Assembly (NCBI GenBank): GCA_905214105.1
Contig: CAJMKK010000002.1
Span: 186,001 to 250,000 of the forward strand
DNA: 64,000 nucleotides
Source of the DNA: an uncultured bacterium
Lineage (GTDB): Bacteria > Actinomycetota > Coriobacteriia > Coriobacteriales > Coriobacteriaceae
Direction of reading: 5' to 3'
Of the stretch, positions 24,487 to 35,218 are shown piece by piece. The notes under the pieces are model-generated. The model saw only the letters and a list, made by a program, of their open reading frames with translations, made no database searches and was not told the DNA's origin. Each line of letters starts with the position of its first letter. Position 1 is the first letter of the stretch. A program made the translations under genes and the position numbers.

Positions 24487-27078
24487 CTACCCGAGCACGC
24501 GGACGGGACCGAGTAGGCCGCTGGGATCGGAGGGTTCTGTCATGCCGAACATGTCGGGGACGGCGTGGTCGAGGGTGTTGATGATATCGATCGTAAGCGC
24601 GTGCTCGCCGGCCAAAAGCGCGCCGGCCTCAAAGCGGTAAGGCGGACAGATGCGTGCGCCGAGGGATTTGCCGTCGAGGGTGACGGTTGCGGTCTCAAAG
24701 ACCTCGCCAAGGTCGATGACGGTGCGGGTGGCCGCTTCGCCCAGGACAAAGGAGGCCCGGTAGCGGAATGTGCCGGCCTTGCCGGGGAACTCGGCCGAGG
24801 AAAGGTCGCGCAGGTCTGCAAGCTCAACAGACTCGCCAAAGGCATCGGTGCCAGGGGCAGAGAAGGCAACCGCCCAGGGCCCGTCGACGCATGTGGCTTC
24901 GTCTTCGGCGGTCGCCACAGCAACGGAACCTGTAGCCCCAAGGACCACGATGCAGCTCTCGTAGGGAGCCAGCTCGAGCGTGCCGTCAAAGGCGGCGGGC
25001 TCGGTGCCGTTGAGCAGGTCGAGGCGCGCGCCTGCAACGGGTGTGCCGTCGGCAAGCGCAATCTGAGTGGAGATACCCTGCTTGGGATGCTCGTTGACGA
25101 GCATCAGATAGCTCTCGCCCGCCCGCTCGTAGCGCAGTGCGCGCAGCCAGGACTGGGGCTCGGCGCAAACCACGGTCTGCATGCCGGTATTGGCAAGTGT
25201 GTCTGCGAGCTCGGTGGTCGCCAGGAGCTTGATGTCGGCGACCGCGGCTGCATCCAGGGAGGCAAAGCCCTCGCGGCCTGCAGTGTCACCGTCGTAGCGC
25301 TTGTTCGGCAACTCATCCAGCGCGTACACGGCAACACCTGCGGCTGCGGCGCGCGCGGCAAAGTCGAGCACGGCTCCGCCGACAAACTCGGCTCCGGGCA
25401 TCACCAGGCAGCGGTATGCCTGGCCGTTCACGCTAAAGCCGCTACCGTCTGCGGCAATTTCAACGGCATAGCGCCCTGCGTCCTCAAATGCCTCTGCCGG
25501 CACGATGTCAAAGTCGACCTGCGCGCGCAAAAGCTCGGAGGCGGCATGCTGCATAAAGTTCGCCTCGCCTGCCCACTCGGCGTCCGCATGGTAGAGAAGC
25601 GCCACCGGGGTCGTTGCGCGCCCGCCGCTCAGCAGGCTCGCCGTACGGTTCATGTAGCTCATGAGCTGCCCAAAGTGTGCAAACTGGGGGTTTTGGCCAT
25701 GCGCATAGAAATGCGGCGGGCAGTCCCAGTCGGGGAAGGCGGCCATGCTAAAGGCATGCGGCACAAACCAATTGACGCCGCGCACCAAAAAATGATCGGC
25801 GATCCACTTCATCTCGCGTAGGCCTTCGTGCCATCCAAATGCGCCAAAGACCTCGGCCATGCAGCGCCCCTGCTTTTTGGGGTCGAGGTGTGCTGCCGAG
25901 GAGCCCAGCTTGGGCAGCACGTAGTTATAGAACTCGAGGTCCCACACGCCGCGTCCGTAGCTGTGAAGGCCGCGGTCCATGCCGGGTACCAGCTGGTTGA
26001 TCACGATGTCGACGCCCGCCATGTCCTGACCGCCCACGGCGCGGAAGTAGTGCCCGGCGCCCACGCCCAGGCGCGCGTGGCAGTCCTTGTCCTCGATAAC
26101 GTGGCCGATGTACTGCACGCCGCGCGCGCGGCACCAGTCTCCGAGCTGGTCGCAGAAGCACTCCTTATAGAGGGTGCTCGCGATGTCCATATAGACGTGG
26201 CGTACGTGCGCGCCGGCCGGCTCGCGGTCCCACAGGTGCGGGAGCTCGGCCAGGTAGCGCTCGCCCAGTGCCGCGCGCAGGCGACGCTCAAGCTCGGCCG
26301 ACCAGGGTAGGGGCGCGGTGGCCTTGCCGATGAGCGTGTCCGAGATGCCATCGGGGCCCGTGGTGCCCTTCTCGTTGGCAAATCCGGGCTCATCGGAGAA
26401 AAAGCCCAAGATGGTCTTGCCAAACTCATCGCCCAGATGCTCAAAATGCGGCTCGTAGACAGCATCGATGAGCTGCGCCACCGAGGCGCGGTCGACCATA
26501 TTGATGTAGTCCTCGTTGTAGGAGGTCTTGCCGCTCGTGAACATCACGCATGCCTGCGTGAGGCCCGCAGGTGCATCGAAGACCAGGCGGCTGGGGTTGC
26601 CGTCTGCATCGTCGATTACTCGGTAAGCGACGTCGACGGGGCTGCCGTCCTGCATAAATGTCACGCCGTAGAAGCGCTCCGTTTTGTCGAGCATGTTGGC
26701 GAGCGCGATGCTCGCGGCGGACGTGGAGCCCACGATGTCGAACGTGCGGTGCGTGAGCACGATCTTGCGGAGCTCGGGCACGGCCTCCTTGACGGCGCCG
26801 TTGGCAAAGCCCGTGGGGAAGTGCGCGTCGTCCAAGATCCAGAGCTTAAGGCCCAGCTGCCTGCACTCGTCAATGACAAAGCGCAAGTCGCGCCACCAGC
26901 CCTCGCCGCAAAAATCGGGGTGTGGGCGGCTTTCGAGACAGACCTCGTGGATGTCGGCGCCGGCGATCTTTTCCAGATACTCGGCAATGGTCTTATGGCT
27001 CTCGCCCTTCATCCACAAAAACGGAAGCACGTGGTTGTCGTATGTGCCCTCGAGCACCTGCTGATAGTACGCGGTCAT
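24487..27078 (-). CDS. Large glycoside hydrolase (GH106-like)
   Basis: The 863-residue protein lacks a signal peptide. Its N-terminal TIM-barrel-like region has ECRQLGLKLWILDDAHFPTG and FFSDEPGF, where the acidic residues are candidate catalytic groups. The central motif VRGVNWFVPHAFS with CPPHFYAHGQNPQF is typical of the rhamnosidase-like group. The C-terminal 130 residues are a galactose-binding-like beta-sandwich (TVIDLGEVFETATVTLDGK). It probably trims plant or host glycans inside the cell, but family and substrate are not certain. The ATG at 27078 follows AGGAGG, and a consensus-like promoter lies 40 bases upstream. The divergent AraC gene is its likely regulator. Confidence 0.75.
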   Translation of the reverse strand: MTAYYQQVLEGTYDNHVLPFLWMKGESHKTIAEYLEKIAGADIHEVCLESRPHPDFCGEGWWRDLRFVIDECRQLGLKLWILDDAHFPTGFANGAVKEAVPELRKIVLTHRTFDIVGSTSAASIALANMLDKTERFYGVTFMQDGSPVDVAYRVIDDADGNPSRLVFDAPAGLTQACVMFTSGKTSYNEDYINMVDRASVAQLIDAVYEPHFEHLGDEFGKTILGFFSDEPGFANEKGTTGPDGISDTLIGKATAPLPWSAELERRLRAALGERYLAELPHLWDREPAGAHVRHVYMDIASTLYKECFCDQLGDWCRARGVQYIGHVIEDKDCHARLGVGAGHYFRAVGGQDMAGVDIVINQLVPGMDRGLHSYGRGVWDLEFYNYVLPKLGSSAAHLDPKKQGRCMAEVFGAFGWHEGLREMKWIADHFLVRGVNWFVPHAFSMAAFPDWDCPPHFYAHGQNPQFAHFGQLMSYMNRTASLLSGGRATTPVALLYHADAEWAGEANFMQHAASELLRAQVDFDIVPAEAFEDAGRYAVEIAADGSGFSVNGQAYRCLVMPGAEFVGGAVLDFAARAAAAGVAVYALDELPNKRYDGDTAGREGFASLDAAAVADIKLLATTELADTLANTGMQTVVCAEPQSWLRALRYERAGESYLMLVNEHPKQGISTQIALADGTPVAGARLDLLNGTEPAAFDGTLELAPYESCIVVLGATGSVAVATAEDEATCVDGPWAVAFSAPGTDAFGESVELADLRDLSSAEFPGKAGTFRYRASFVLGEAATRTVIDLGEVFETATVTLDGKSLGARICPPYRFEAGALLAGEHALTIDIINTLDHAVPDMFGMTEPSDPSGLLGPVRVLG

Positions 27079-27117
27079 GGATCCTCCTTGGCTCGATCGA
27101 TCTGCTGCATTGCACAG

Positions 27118-27146
27118 ATTATGGACGCGTCGGCGCGTTCTGCTAA
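27118..27146 (-). promoter_or_regulatory. Probable promoter of the large glycosidase gene
   Basis: On the minus strand TTAGCA (27141-27146) and CATAAT (27118-27123) are separated by exactly 17 bases, giving a leader of about 33 bases to the ATG at 27078. Confidence 0.55.
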
Positions 27147-27192
27147 TATCTGAATCACGACGAACTATGACCAAATCAACGATTGGCAAGCC

Positions 27193-29795
<2,603 letters not shown>

Positions 29796-29857
29796 TCGAC
29801 AATATGAGTGCCACCGGGGAAAAGCGTTGGGATGGGCTCGCGATTCGAGTCCCCACC

Positions 29858-29886
29858 TTAGCATTTGAACCATTTGGCACTATAAT
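29858..29886 (+). promoter_or_regulatory. Promoter of the EIIA gene
   Basis: TTAGCA (29858-29863) and the consensus TATAAT (29881-29886) are 17 bases apart, about 50 bases before the EIIA start. Confidence 0.6.
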
Positions 29887-29935
29887 CACCATAGGCATGC
29901 GCACAACGTTGCGCCTAATCAAGAGGAGAAAACGT

Positions 29936-30472
29936 ATGGGTCTGTTTGACATGTTCAAGAAGAAGGCTGAGCCCGCGACTGCCGCTGCTCCGTCCTCCAT
30001 CTCTGCTTCTGCCGGCGCCGACGTGCTGTGCTCGCCCGTCAAGGGCAAGGTCATCAAGATGGCCGACGTGCCCGATCCCGTCTTTGGTGGCGAGGTTCTG
30101 GGCAAGGGCTGCGCCGTGTGGCCCGAGGACGACCTGGTCTACGCTCCCTGCGACGGCAAGGTGACCGTCACCATGGGTCACGCCGTGGGCCTGCAGTCCG
30201 ATAGCGGCATCGAGGTTCTGGTGCACGTTGGCGTCGATACCGTCAACATGAACGGCGATGGCTTCGAGGGCTTCGTCAAGGCCGATGACGTCGTAAAGGC
30301 TGGCCAGCCCATGCTCAAGATCGACCGCGCCAAGATCGCCGCTGCCGGCTACAAGGACTGCGTCGTCGTGGCCGTGTCCAACACCGCCGAGTTTGCCGAT
30401 GTCGAACTCGCCGTCGAGGCCGACTCCGCTGTCGCCGCCGGTGACGCCATCGTTAAGGTCGTCCGCAAGTAA
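29936..30472 (+). CDS. PTS EIIA component, glucose family
   Basis: This 178-residue protein is a stand-alone EIIA of the Crr type. A short N-terminal amphipathic segment (MGLFDMFKKK) and an Ala/Ser linker precede the EIIA fold (SPVKGKVIKMADVPDPVF). The phosphorylated His lies in VLVHVGVDTV near residue 97. It passes phosphate from HPr to EIIB domains. It could serve the EIIBC at 9894, which has no EIIA. The ATG follows AGAGGAG, and it has its own promoter and terminator. Confidence 0.92.
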   Translation: MGLFDMFKKKAEPATAAAPSSISASAGADVLCSPVKGKVIKMADVPDPVFGGEVLGKGCAVWPEDDLVYAPCDGKVTVTMGHAVGLQSDSGIEVLVHVGVDTVNMNGDGFEGFVKADDVVKAGQPMLKIDRAKIAAAGYKDCVVVAVSNTAEFADVELAVEADSAVAAGDAIVKVVRK

Positions 30473-30495
30473 ACTGCGACATCCAAAGGATGTGC

Positions 30496-30530
30496 AAAGG
30501 TGGTCGGGTTTTCCGGCCACCTTTTTTATT
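30496..30530 (+). terminator. Rho-independent terminator of the EIIA gene
   Basis: The stem AAGGTGGTCGG / CCGGCCACCTT is followed by TTTTTATT, 24 bases after the stop. Confidence 0.88.
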
Positions 30531-30708
30531 GCACCGCGGGGAAGCGTTTTATTGCACGTTGGGCGGGCTTGCAAACCGTTCGGACGCTAAAACGAACCGA
30601 CCGCGCCTTCGCGTTGCCGAGGATGTTCATAAGTGGATAGTATGGGCTTACTTATTACAACGTGCGCCGCGTCTGGGAAGCGCGGTGCCGCTCATTGGGA
30701 GGAACAAC

Positions 30709-31266
30709 ATGAAAAAGAAGCTGCTGCTTGCGCCCCTCATGGCCGTTTTGGTTGCATGCGTGGTCGTGCTTTCCGGTTGTGGAGGCCCTTCGATCGAGGA
30801 ACTCATCACCGAGGATCTTACGACTCAGTTTGACGAGGTCAAGAACGGTGGCGACGAGTTCCTTTCTGGTCTGGAGGAGGCTTCGGGCGACGAGTTCGAG
30901 CAGTTGGGTATCGATCCCAAGGAGTATGCCAAGACCTATCTCGAAGGCTTTGACTACGAGATCGGCGACGTGACGGTCGACGAGGACAAGGGTGTCGCGA
31001 CCGCCGAGGTCTCCATCACCTGCAAGTCCATGAACAAGATCGTCGAGGACTTCTCCACCCAGTATCAGGAGAAGGTCGCCGCGCTTGATACGGTTCCCTC
31101 CGATGACGAGCTGTACAAGATGGCCGGTCAGGTTATGGTCGATGTGACCAAGGCCACCGAGCCCAGGAAGACCACGGTTATCTTCAAGTACACCTGCAAC
31201 GACGACGGCGAGTGGTCTGCCGACGACTCCGTCAACTCCGAGATGATGGATGCAATGCTGAGCTAG
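30709..31266 (+). CDS. Putative lipoprotein (DUF5105-like)
   Basis: The 185-residue protein begins MKKKLLLAPLMAVLVACVVV with lipobox LSGC at about residue 25. The mature part is acidic and helical (SIEELITEDLTTQFDEVKNG), then mixed alpha/beta (VATAEVSITCKSMNKIVEDF), as in DUF5105-type lipoproteins. Its ATG follows GGGAGG. The role is unknown; it should be anchored outside the membrane. Its TAG stop is followed at once by copy B of the multi-hairpin element. Confidence 0.8.
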   Translation: MKKKLLLAPLMAVLVACVVVLSGCGGPSIEELITEDLTTQFDEVKNGGDEFLSGLEEASGDEFEQLGIDPKEYAKTYLEGFDYEIGDVTVDEDKGVATAEVSITCKSMNKIVEDFSTQYQEKVAALDTVPSDDELYKMAGQVMVDVTKATEPRKTTVIFKYTCNDDGEWSADDSVNSEMMDAMLS

Positions 31267-31457
31267 TTCGTTGCGGCGTTTTACCAAACGCCGCAACTGC
31301 TCGACGCTGCGCGGGCACCAGAGCGACAACTTGTCATTCAAAGAGGACGGCATGACCAGAAGGTCTATGCCGTCCTCTTTTCATGCCAATTTGTTCGCTC
31401 TGGTGCCCGCTCGCTGTCCGTCCTCTACCTGCGGCGTTGCCATGGTAGTCATTGGGG
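31267..31457 (+). repeat. Stop-codon-anchored multi-hairpin element, copy B
   Basis: Beginning directly after the TAG at 31264-31266, hairpin 1 pairs 31270-31280 with 31287-31297 around TTACCA. The linker GCTCGACGCTGC is identical to copy A. Hairpin 2 pairs GCGGGCACCAGAGCGA (31311-31326) with 31395-31410, and the inner hairpin pairs GAGGACGGCAT with ATGCCGTCCTC. TCGCTGTC, then GGCGTTGCCATGGTAGTC and TCATTGGGG, close the element as in copy A. Stem bases differ from copy A in a compensating way. Confidence 0.82.
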
Positions 31458-31680
31458 CGGCACTTGGGGACGTTTCTTTTCTGCCGGCAGTTGGGGACAC
31501 TCTTTGGGTGTGGTTGGTGTATTGGCGTTGCATCGAGCGGTCGGGAAAATGCGACCCGGTTTTTGGCCGAATAGTGGGTCGCGGTTTCCGGATGGGGTGG
31601 GTTGCGGAAAGCGCGACCCGGAATATTGCTCTGAAACGGGATGCACTTTCCGCGCGGCAGAATCGCTACAGCCGCGTTGA
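31450..31680. repeat. Mixed repeat fragments (TCATTGGGG and GCGACCCGG hairpins)
   Basis: After copy B come fragments of the TCATTGGGG and CACTTGGGGACG type. Two hairpins of the CGGAAA..CGACCCGG..GGGTGC..TTTCCG kind follow at about 31549-31595 and 31612-31662. These match the tandem hairpins at 48361-48597. No gene is seen between 31267 and 31692. Confidence 0.6.
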
Positions 31681-31692
31681 GCAACAGCCCTG

Positions 31693-32361
31693 CTACTCGC
31701 CAAGCACCAGCGCCACGAGCTCTTCCTGTGTGTCCACCACGTAGTCGGCGCCGGTGGCTTCCAACTCTGCGCGGCCACGGAAGCCCCAGGTGACACCGGC
31801 GCTCTTGAGGCCGGCATTGTGACCGGTCAGGACGTCGACATTGGAATCGCCCACATAGAGTGTGGTTGCCGGGTCGGCGCCTAGCTCTTTCATCACATGC
31901 AGCGTAACAGGCGCCTCGGGCTTGGGAGGAAGCGCATCGACGCGGCCCTGCACCAGCGCAAAGCGCTCGGAACCAAAGTATTTCTCGATAAGCGGAGCGG
32001 CCGAGACGTGGTCCTTGTTAGTGAGCACGGCAAGCTGCACACCCGCGGCGCGCAGGCGGTCGAGCATCTCGATCGTGCCGGCGTACGGTGCGGTGTGGTC
32101 CTCCTTGTGCTCGCCGTAGTAAGCCCTAAACTCGGCAAGCGTCTGCTCAAACATACGGCTGTCGCCCGCGTACTCGGCGGGCATAAAGCGCTCAACCAGC
32201 TTGAGCATGCCGTTTCCCACCTTGTAACGGTACTCGTCAACGGCAAACGTGGGCCAGCCGTGCGTCTCGCAGGTATGGTTGCCGGCGGCCGCCAGGTCCT
32301 CGAGCGTGTTGAGAATGGTGCCGTCCAGGTCAAAGATCACATGGGAAAAAGCTGCTGCCAT
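31693..32361 (-). CDS. HAD-family phosphatase (phosphoglycolate phosphatase-like)
   Basis: This 222-residue enzyme has the HAD motifs in order: VIFDLDGTI near residue 8 with the nucleophilic Asp, VLTNKD (motif II), a Lys in ALPPKPEA, and LYVGDSNVDV (motif IV). The helical cap between motifs I and II is of the phosphoglycolate phosphatase type. It hydrolyses a phosphate monoester; the true substrate is uncertain. The ATG at 32361 follows GGAGC. It lies about 105 bases downstream of hypE on the same strand and may be the last gene of the hyp operon. Confidence 0.88.
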   Translation of the reverse strand: MAAAFSHVIFDLDGTILNTLEDLAAAGNHTCETHGWPTFAVDEYRYKVGNGMLKLVERFMPAEYAGDSRMFEQTLAEFRAYYGEHKEDHTAPYAGTIEMLDRLRAAGVQLAVLTNKDHVSAAPLIEKYFGSERFALVQGRVDALPPKPEAPVTLHVMKELGADPATTLYVGDSNVDVLTGHNAGLKSAGVTWGFRGRAELEATGADYVVDTQEELVALVLGE

Positions 32362-32466
32362 GGGTGCTCCTGCCGCTTGAGTTGTAAAACGCACCCCATG
32401 ATACTGGGCATGCGTGCCGGGCATGTTTGGAATCTGAATATCTTTAATAGCCCTGAGCCTTTGTCG

Positions 32467-33501
32467 TTAGCAAATCCTCGGCAGCTGTTCTCCCACGAGC
32501 ATGTCGAGGATGCGGGTCGAGCCCCAGCCGGTGCGTACGCGCACGGCGGGACGGGCGCCCTCGGCAAGTGGCAGCACGCGACCGACGATGGCGGCATTCT
32601 CGCCGTAGCGGGCGGCGCGCATGGCGCTCAGCGCGGCATCGGCTTGCTCGGTCGGCACGACGGCAACCATCTTGCCCTCGTTTGCCACCTGCAGCACATC
32701 GTAGCCGAGCATCTCGCAGGCGGCCTGCACGTCGGGGCGCACGGGCACGGCATCCTCGTCGACCTCCATGGCAACGCCGCTGGCCTGCGCAAACTCGTTA
32801 AGCGTCGAGGCCAGGCCACCGCGCGTGGGGTCGCGGAAGCAGTGTGTGTCGGGTGCTGCGGCAAGCACATCGGCAATCAGGTGGTTGAGCGGCGCGGCAT
32901 CGCTTTCGATGGTGCTCGAAAACGCCAGGCCCTCGCGTTGGCTCATGATGGCGATGCCGTGGTCGCCGAGTGTGCCCGACACCAGGATGACGTCGCCGGG
33001 CCGGCAGTTGGCACCGCTGAGCGTCACGCCTGCGGGCACCTCGCCTACGCCAGCGGTATTGATGTAGACGCCGTCGGCACCGCCACGCTCGACCACCTTG
33101 GTGTCGCCGGTGATAATCTTCACGCCTGCCTCATGTGCCGTTTCGGCCATGGTCTGCACAATCTGGCGCAGCTTGTCCATGGGATAGCCCTCTTCGAGGA
33201 TAAAGCCGCATGAGAGGTAGCGCACATTAGCGCCCGAGGTCGCGACGTCGTTGACGGTTCCGCACACGGCGAGTCGGCCGATATTGCCGCCGGGGAAGAA
33301 CTGCGGCGAGACTACAAAGCTGTCGGTCGACATGGCGATGCGCCCGCTCGCGGGCAGCGCAGCGACGCCGGCATCGTTGCCCTCGAGCAGTTCGGGCGAC
33401 CCAAAGGCATCCAAAAAGACCTCATCGATGATGCGTTTCATCATCTGGCCGCCAGAGCCGTGGCCCAACAGGACAGTGCTATCGGTGGCAGTACGGGACA
33501 T
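32467..33501 (-). CDS. hypE: Hydrogenase maturation protein HypE
   Basis: The 344-residue protein makes the cyanide ligand of NiFe hydrogenase: it dehydrates a thiocarboxamide on its C-terminal Cys. It ends in PRIC, the required tail. It also shows the ATP-binding purM-like fold (HGSGGQMMKRIIDEVF; ISTD-like AMSTDSFVVSP; VSGTLGDHGIAIMSQREG). HypF donates the carbamoyl group, and HypC/HypD pass the cyanide to iron. The ATG at 33501 follows GGAG at eight bases. It is separated from hypD by 211 bases that hold a structured repeat element, which is unusual inside a hyp operon. Confidence 0.95.
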   Translation of the reverse strand: MSRTATDSTVLLGHGSGGQMMKRIIDEVFLDAFGSPELLEGNDAGVAALPASGRIAMSTDSFVVSPQFFPGGNIGRLAVCGTVNDVATSGANVRYLSCGFILEEGYPMDKLRQIVQTMAETAHEAGVKIITGDTKVVERGGADGVYINTAGVGEVPAGVTLSGANCRPGDVILVSGTLGDHGIAIMSQREGLAFSSTIESDAAPLNHLIADVLAAAPDTHCFRDPTRGGLASTLNEFAQASGVAMEVDEDAVPVRPDVQAACEMLGYDVLQVANEGKMVAVVPTEQADAALSAMRAARYGENAAIVGRVLPLAEGARPAVRVRTGWGSTRILDMLVGEQLPRIC

Positions 33502-33566
33502 ATCGAAAACTCCAATCGTGGGGGGTCGGCAATAGCTGAGTGTGGCAGAATCGATGTTAAGCAAAA

Positions 33567-33713
33567 GTCAGCGAGCGCCATTCAGGCGAAGTGAGTTGCC
33601 TTGAAAGAGGAGGCTGCTGGGCTTTTGCCCGCAGCCGACGATTGAAAGGCAAATCGCTCGCCTGAATGGCGCGCAGCGTCGACCGGTCCGCCGTTCGTTA
33701 GAACGGCGGAACC
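33567..33713 (-). repeat. Stop-codon-anchored multi-hairpin element, copy C
   Basis: On the minus strand it begins at the G of the hypD TAG. Hairpin 1 pairs TCCGCCGTTC with GAACGGCGGA around TAAC. The linker CGGTCGACGCTGC follows. Hairpin 2 has perfect 15-base arms (33575-33589 with 33658-33672) enclosing TGCCTTTCAA and TTTCAAGGCA, as in copy A, and TCGCTGAC ends the unit. It lies between hypD and hypE. Confidence 0.8.
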
Positions 33714-34828
33714 TAACAGCCTCGGTAGCGGAAATATGCTGCACAGCTGCCCTCGGAGCTCACCATGCACGGTCCGACGGGATGTTCGGGCGTACATGCG
33801 TGGCCGAACAGCGGGCAGTCGCTCGGCGTGATGGCGCCGCGCAGCACGTCGCCGCAGCGGCACCCGCGTGGTTCGACCGTCGGTTCAATGGGTACGTCAA
33901 AGCGGGCGCCGGCATCAAAGCGCGCGAATTCGGGCCGGATGGAAAGACCCGAGTTGGCAATCGGTCCCAGTCCGCGCCACGTGGTGTCGCACGGCTCAAA
34001 TACCTGCTCGACCAGCTGGCGCGCTACGGGGTTGCCGTCAGCGTTGACGCCACGGCGGTAGGCGTTGTCGATCGCCGGCCTTTTCTCGACAACCATCTGG
34101 ACCAGCATGCAGATACCTTGCAGGATATCGACCGGCTCAAACCCGGTGACTACGCCGGGGGTCTCGAACTCATCGACCAAAAACCCAAAGGGTGCCAGGC
34201 CCGTGATGGTAGCGACGTGTCCCGGAAGGATAAAGCCGTCGATAGTGGTCTCGGGATCGTTGGCGATGGCGCGCAGCGCCGGCGGCGTGGTCTTGTGGGC
34301 GCAATAGACCGAGAAGTTCTGGAGTCCGCGTGCATCGGCCTCCAAAATGGCGGCGGCGATGGTGGGCGTCGTGGTCTCAAAGCCGACGCCCATAAAGATG
34401 ACCGGGCGATCGGGGTTGTGTTCGGCAATATCGAGTGCATCGAGCGGGGAGTACACAATGCGAATATCGCGCCCCGCCGCCTTTTGCGCGGCGAGCGAGG
34501 TAGACGACCCGGGCACGCGCATCATGTCGCCAAAGGTGGTGATGATGGCGCCGTCCATCTTGGCGAGCGCGATTGCATGGTCGATATCGCGGTTGGCGGT
34601 AACACAGACGGGGCAACCCGGACCGCTCAGCAGTTTGAGCCCGGCAGGCATAATGGAGCGAAAGCCATAGCGACCGATGCTCACGGTATGCGTACCGCAG
34701 ACTTCCATAAGGTTGATGCTGCGGTTGCCGACAAGCTCATGAATACGATCGATGAGCTCGCGAGCCAGCTTGGGGTCGCGAAATGCCGAAAAGTCGATAC
34801 CGGAGCGAACCGGCTGCGCCGCCGCCAC
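33713..34828 (-). CDS. hypD: Hydrogenase maturation protein HypD
   Basis: This 371-residue iron-sulfur protein carries the Fe(CN)2CO precursor together with HypC. It has EVCGTHTVSIGR, GPGCPVCVT and a C-terminal Cys cluster (CPLFGHAC, GPCMVSSEGSCAAYFRYRGC), all conserved in the family. The start is GTG at 34828; its G is also the last base of the hypC TAG, so translation is coupled. The stop is followed at once by copy C of the multi-hairpin element. Confidence 0.95.
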   Translation of the reverse strand: MAAAQPVRSGIDFSAFRDPKLARELIDRIHELVGNRSINLMEVCGTHTVSIGRYGFRSIMPAGLKLLSGPGCPVCVTANRDIDHAIALAKMDGAIITTFGDMMRVPGSSTSLAAQKAAGRDIRIVYSPLDALDIAEHNPDRPVIFMGVGFETTTPTIAAAILEADARGLQNFSVYCAHKTTPPALRAIANDPETTIDGFILPGHVATITGLAPFGFLVDEFETPGVVTGFEPVDILQGICMLVQMVVEKRPAIDNAYRRGVNADGNPVARQLVEQVFEPCDTTWRGLGPIANSGLSIRPEFARFDAGARFDVPIEPTVEPRGCRCGDVLRGAITPSDCPLFGHACTPEHPVGPCMVSSEGSCAAYFRYRGC

Positions 34829-35088
34829 TAGTATGCCTCGGCCGGGTTAGTGGCGAGCTGGTCCTCTTCGGCCAGCTCGGTCATGGTATTGACGAGCTCG
34901 AGTGTCTCTTGGGCTTCCTGCTCGTCGACAATCTGAATGCCAAAGCCGGCGTGCACGAGAATATAGTCGCCTACCTGTGCCGTCGGCACGAGGCGCAGCG
35001 AAACGGGGCGCTCGATGCCCATCATGTCGACGGTCGCCTTAAGGTCGTCGTCGCGTTTGACCACTTTACCGGGAACGGCAAGGCACAT
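34828..35088 (-). CDS. hypC: Hydrogenase maturation chaperone HypC
   Basis: The 86-residue protein begins MCLAVPGKV; Cys2 binds the iron of the hydrogenase precursor. The conserved VGDYILVHAGFGIQ follows. It partners HypD and then the hydrogenase large subunit. GGGGAA precedes the ATG. The stop overlaps the hypD GTG by one base. It lies 130 bases after hypF. Confidence 0.95.
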   Translation of the reverse strand: MCLAVPGKVVKRDDDLKATVDMMGIERPVSLRLVPTAQVGDYILVHAGFGIQIVDEQEAQETLELVNTMTELAEEDQLATNPAEAY

Positions 35089-35218
35089 AATGTTCCCCTT
35101 TTATACGTTTTGCGCTGGATAGGCGCCTAATTACCCATCAGTTGATGGTAGCGCTCGCGGGAGTCACGAGCAAACGCGTTACACCTGTGAGACGGCGGCG
35201 CGCAGGCTGGCAAAACGC

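Noticed and set aside
31263..31460. Element copy B as a simple Rho-independent terminator
   Set aside because: It is about 190 bases with several stems and conserved linkers, has no T-run after hairpin 1, and recurs within the hyp operon.
35127..35218. Possible small gene between hypF and hypC
   Set aside because: The open frame overlaps hypF out of frame, lacks a ribosome binding site and shows no recognisable motif.
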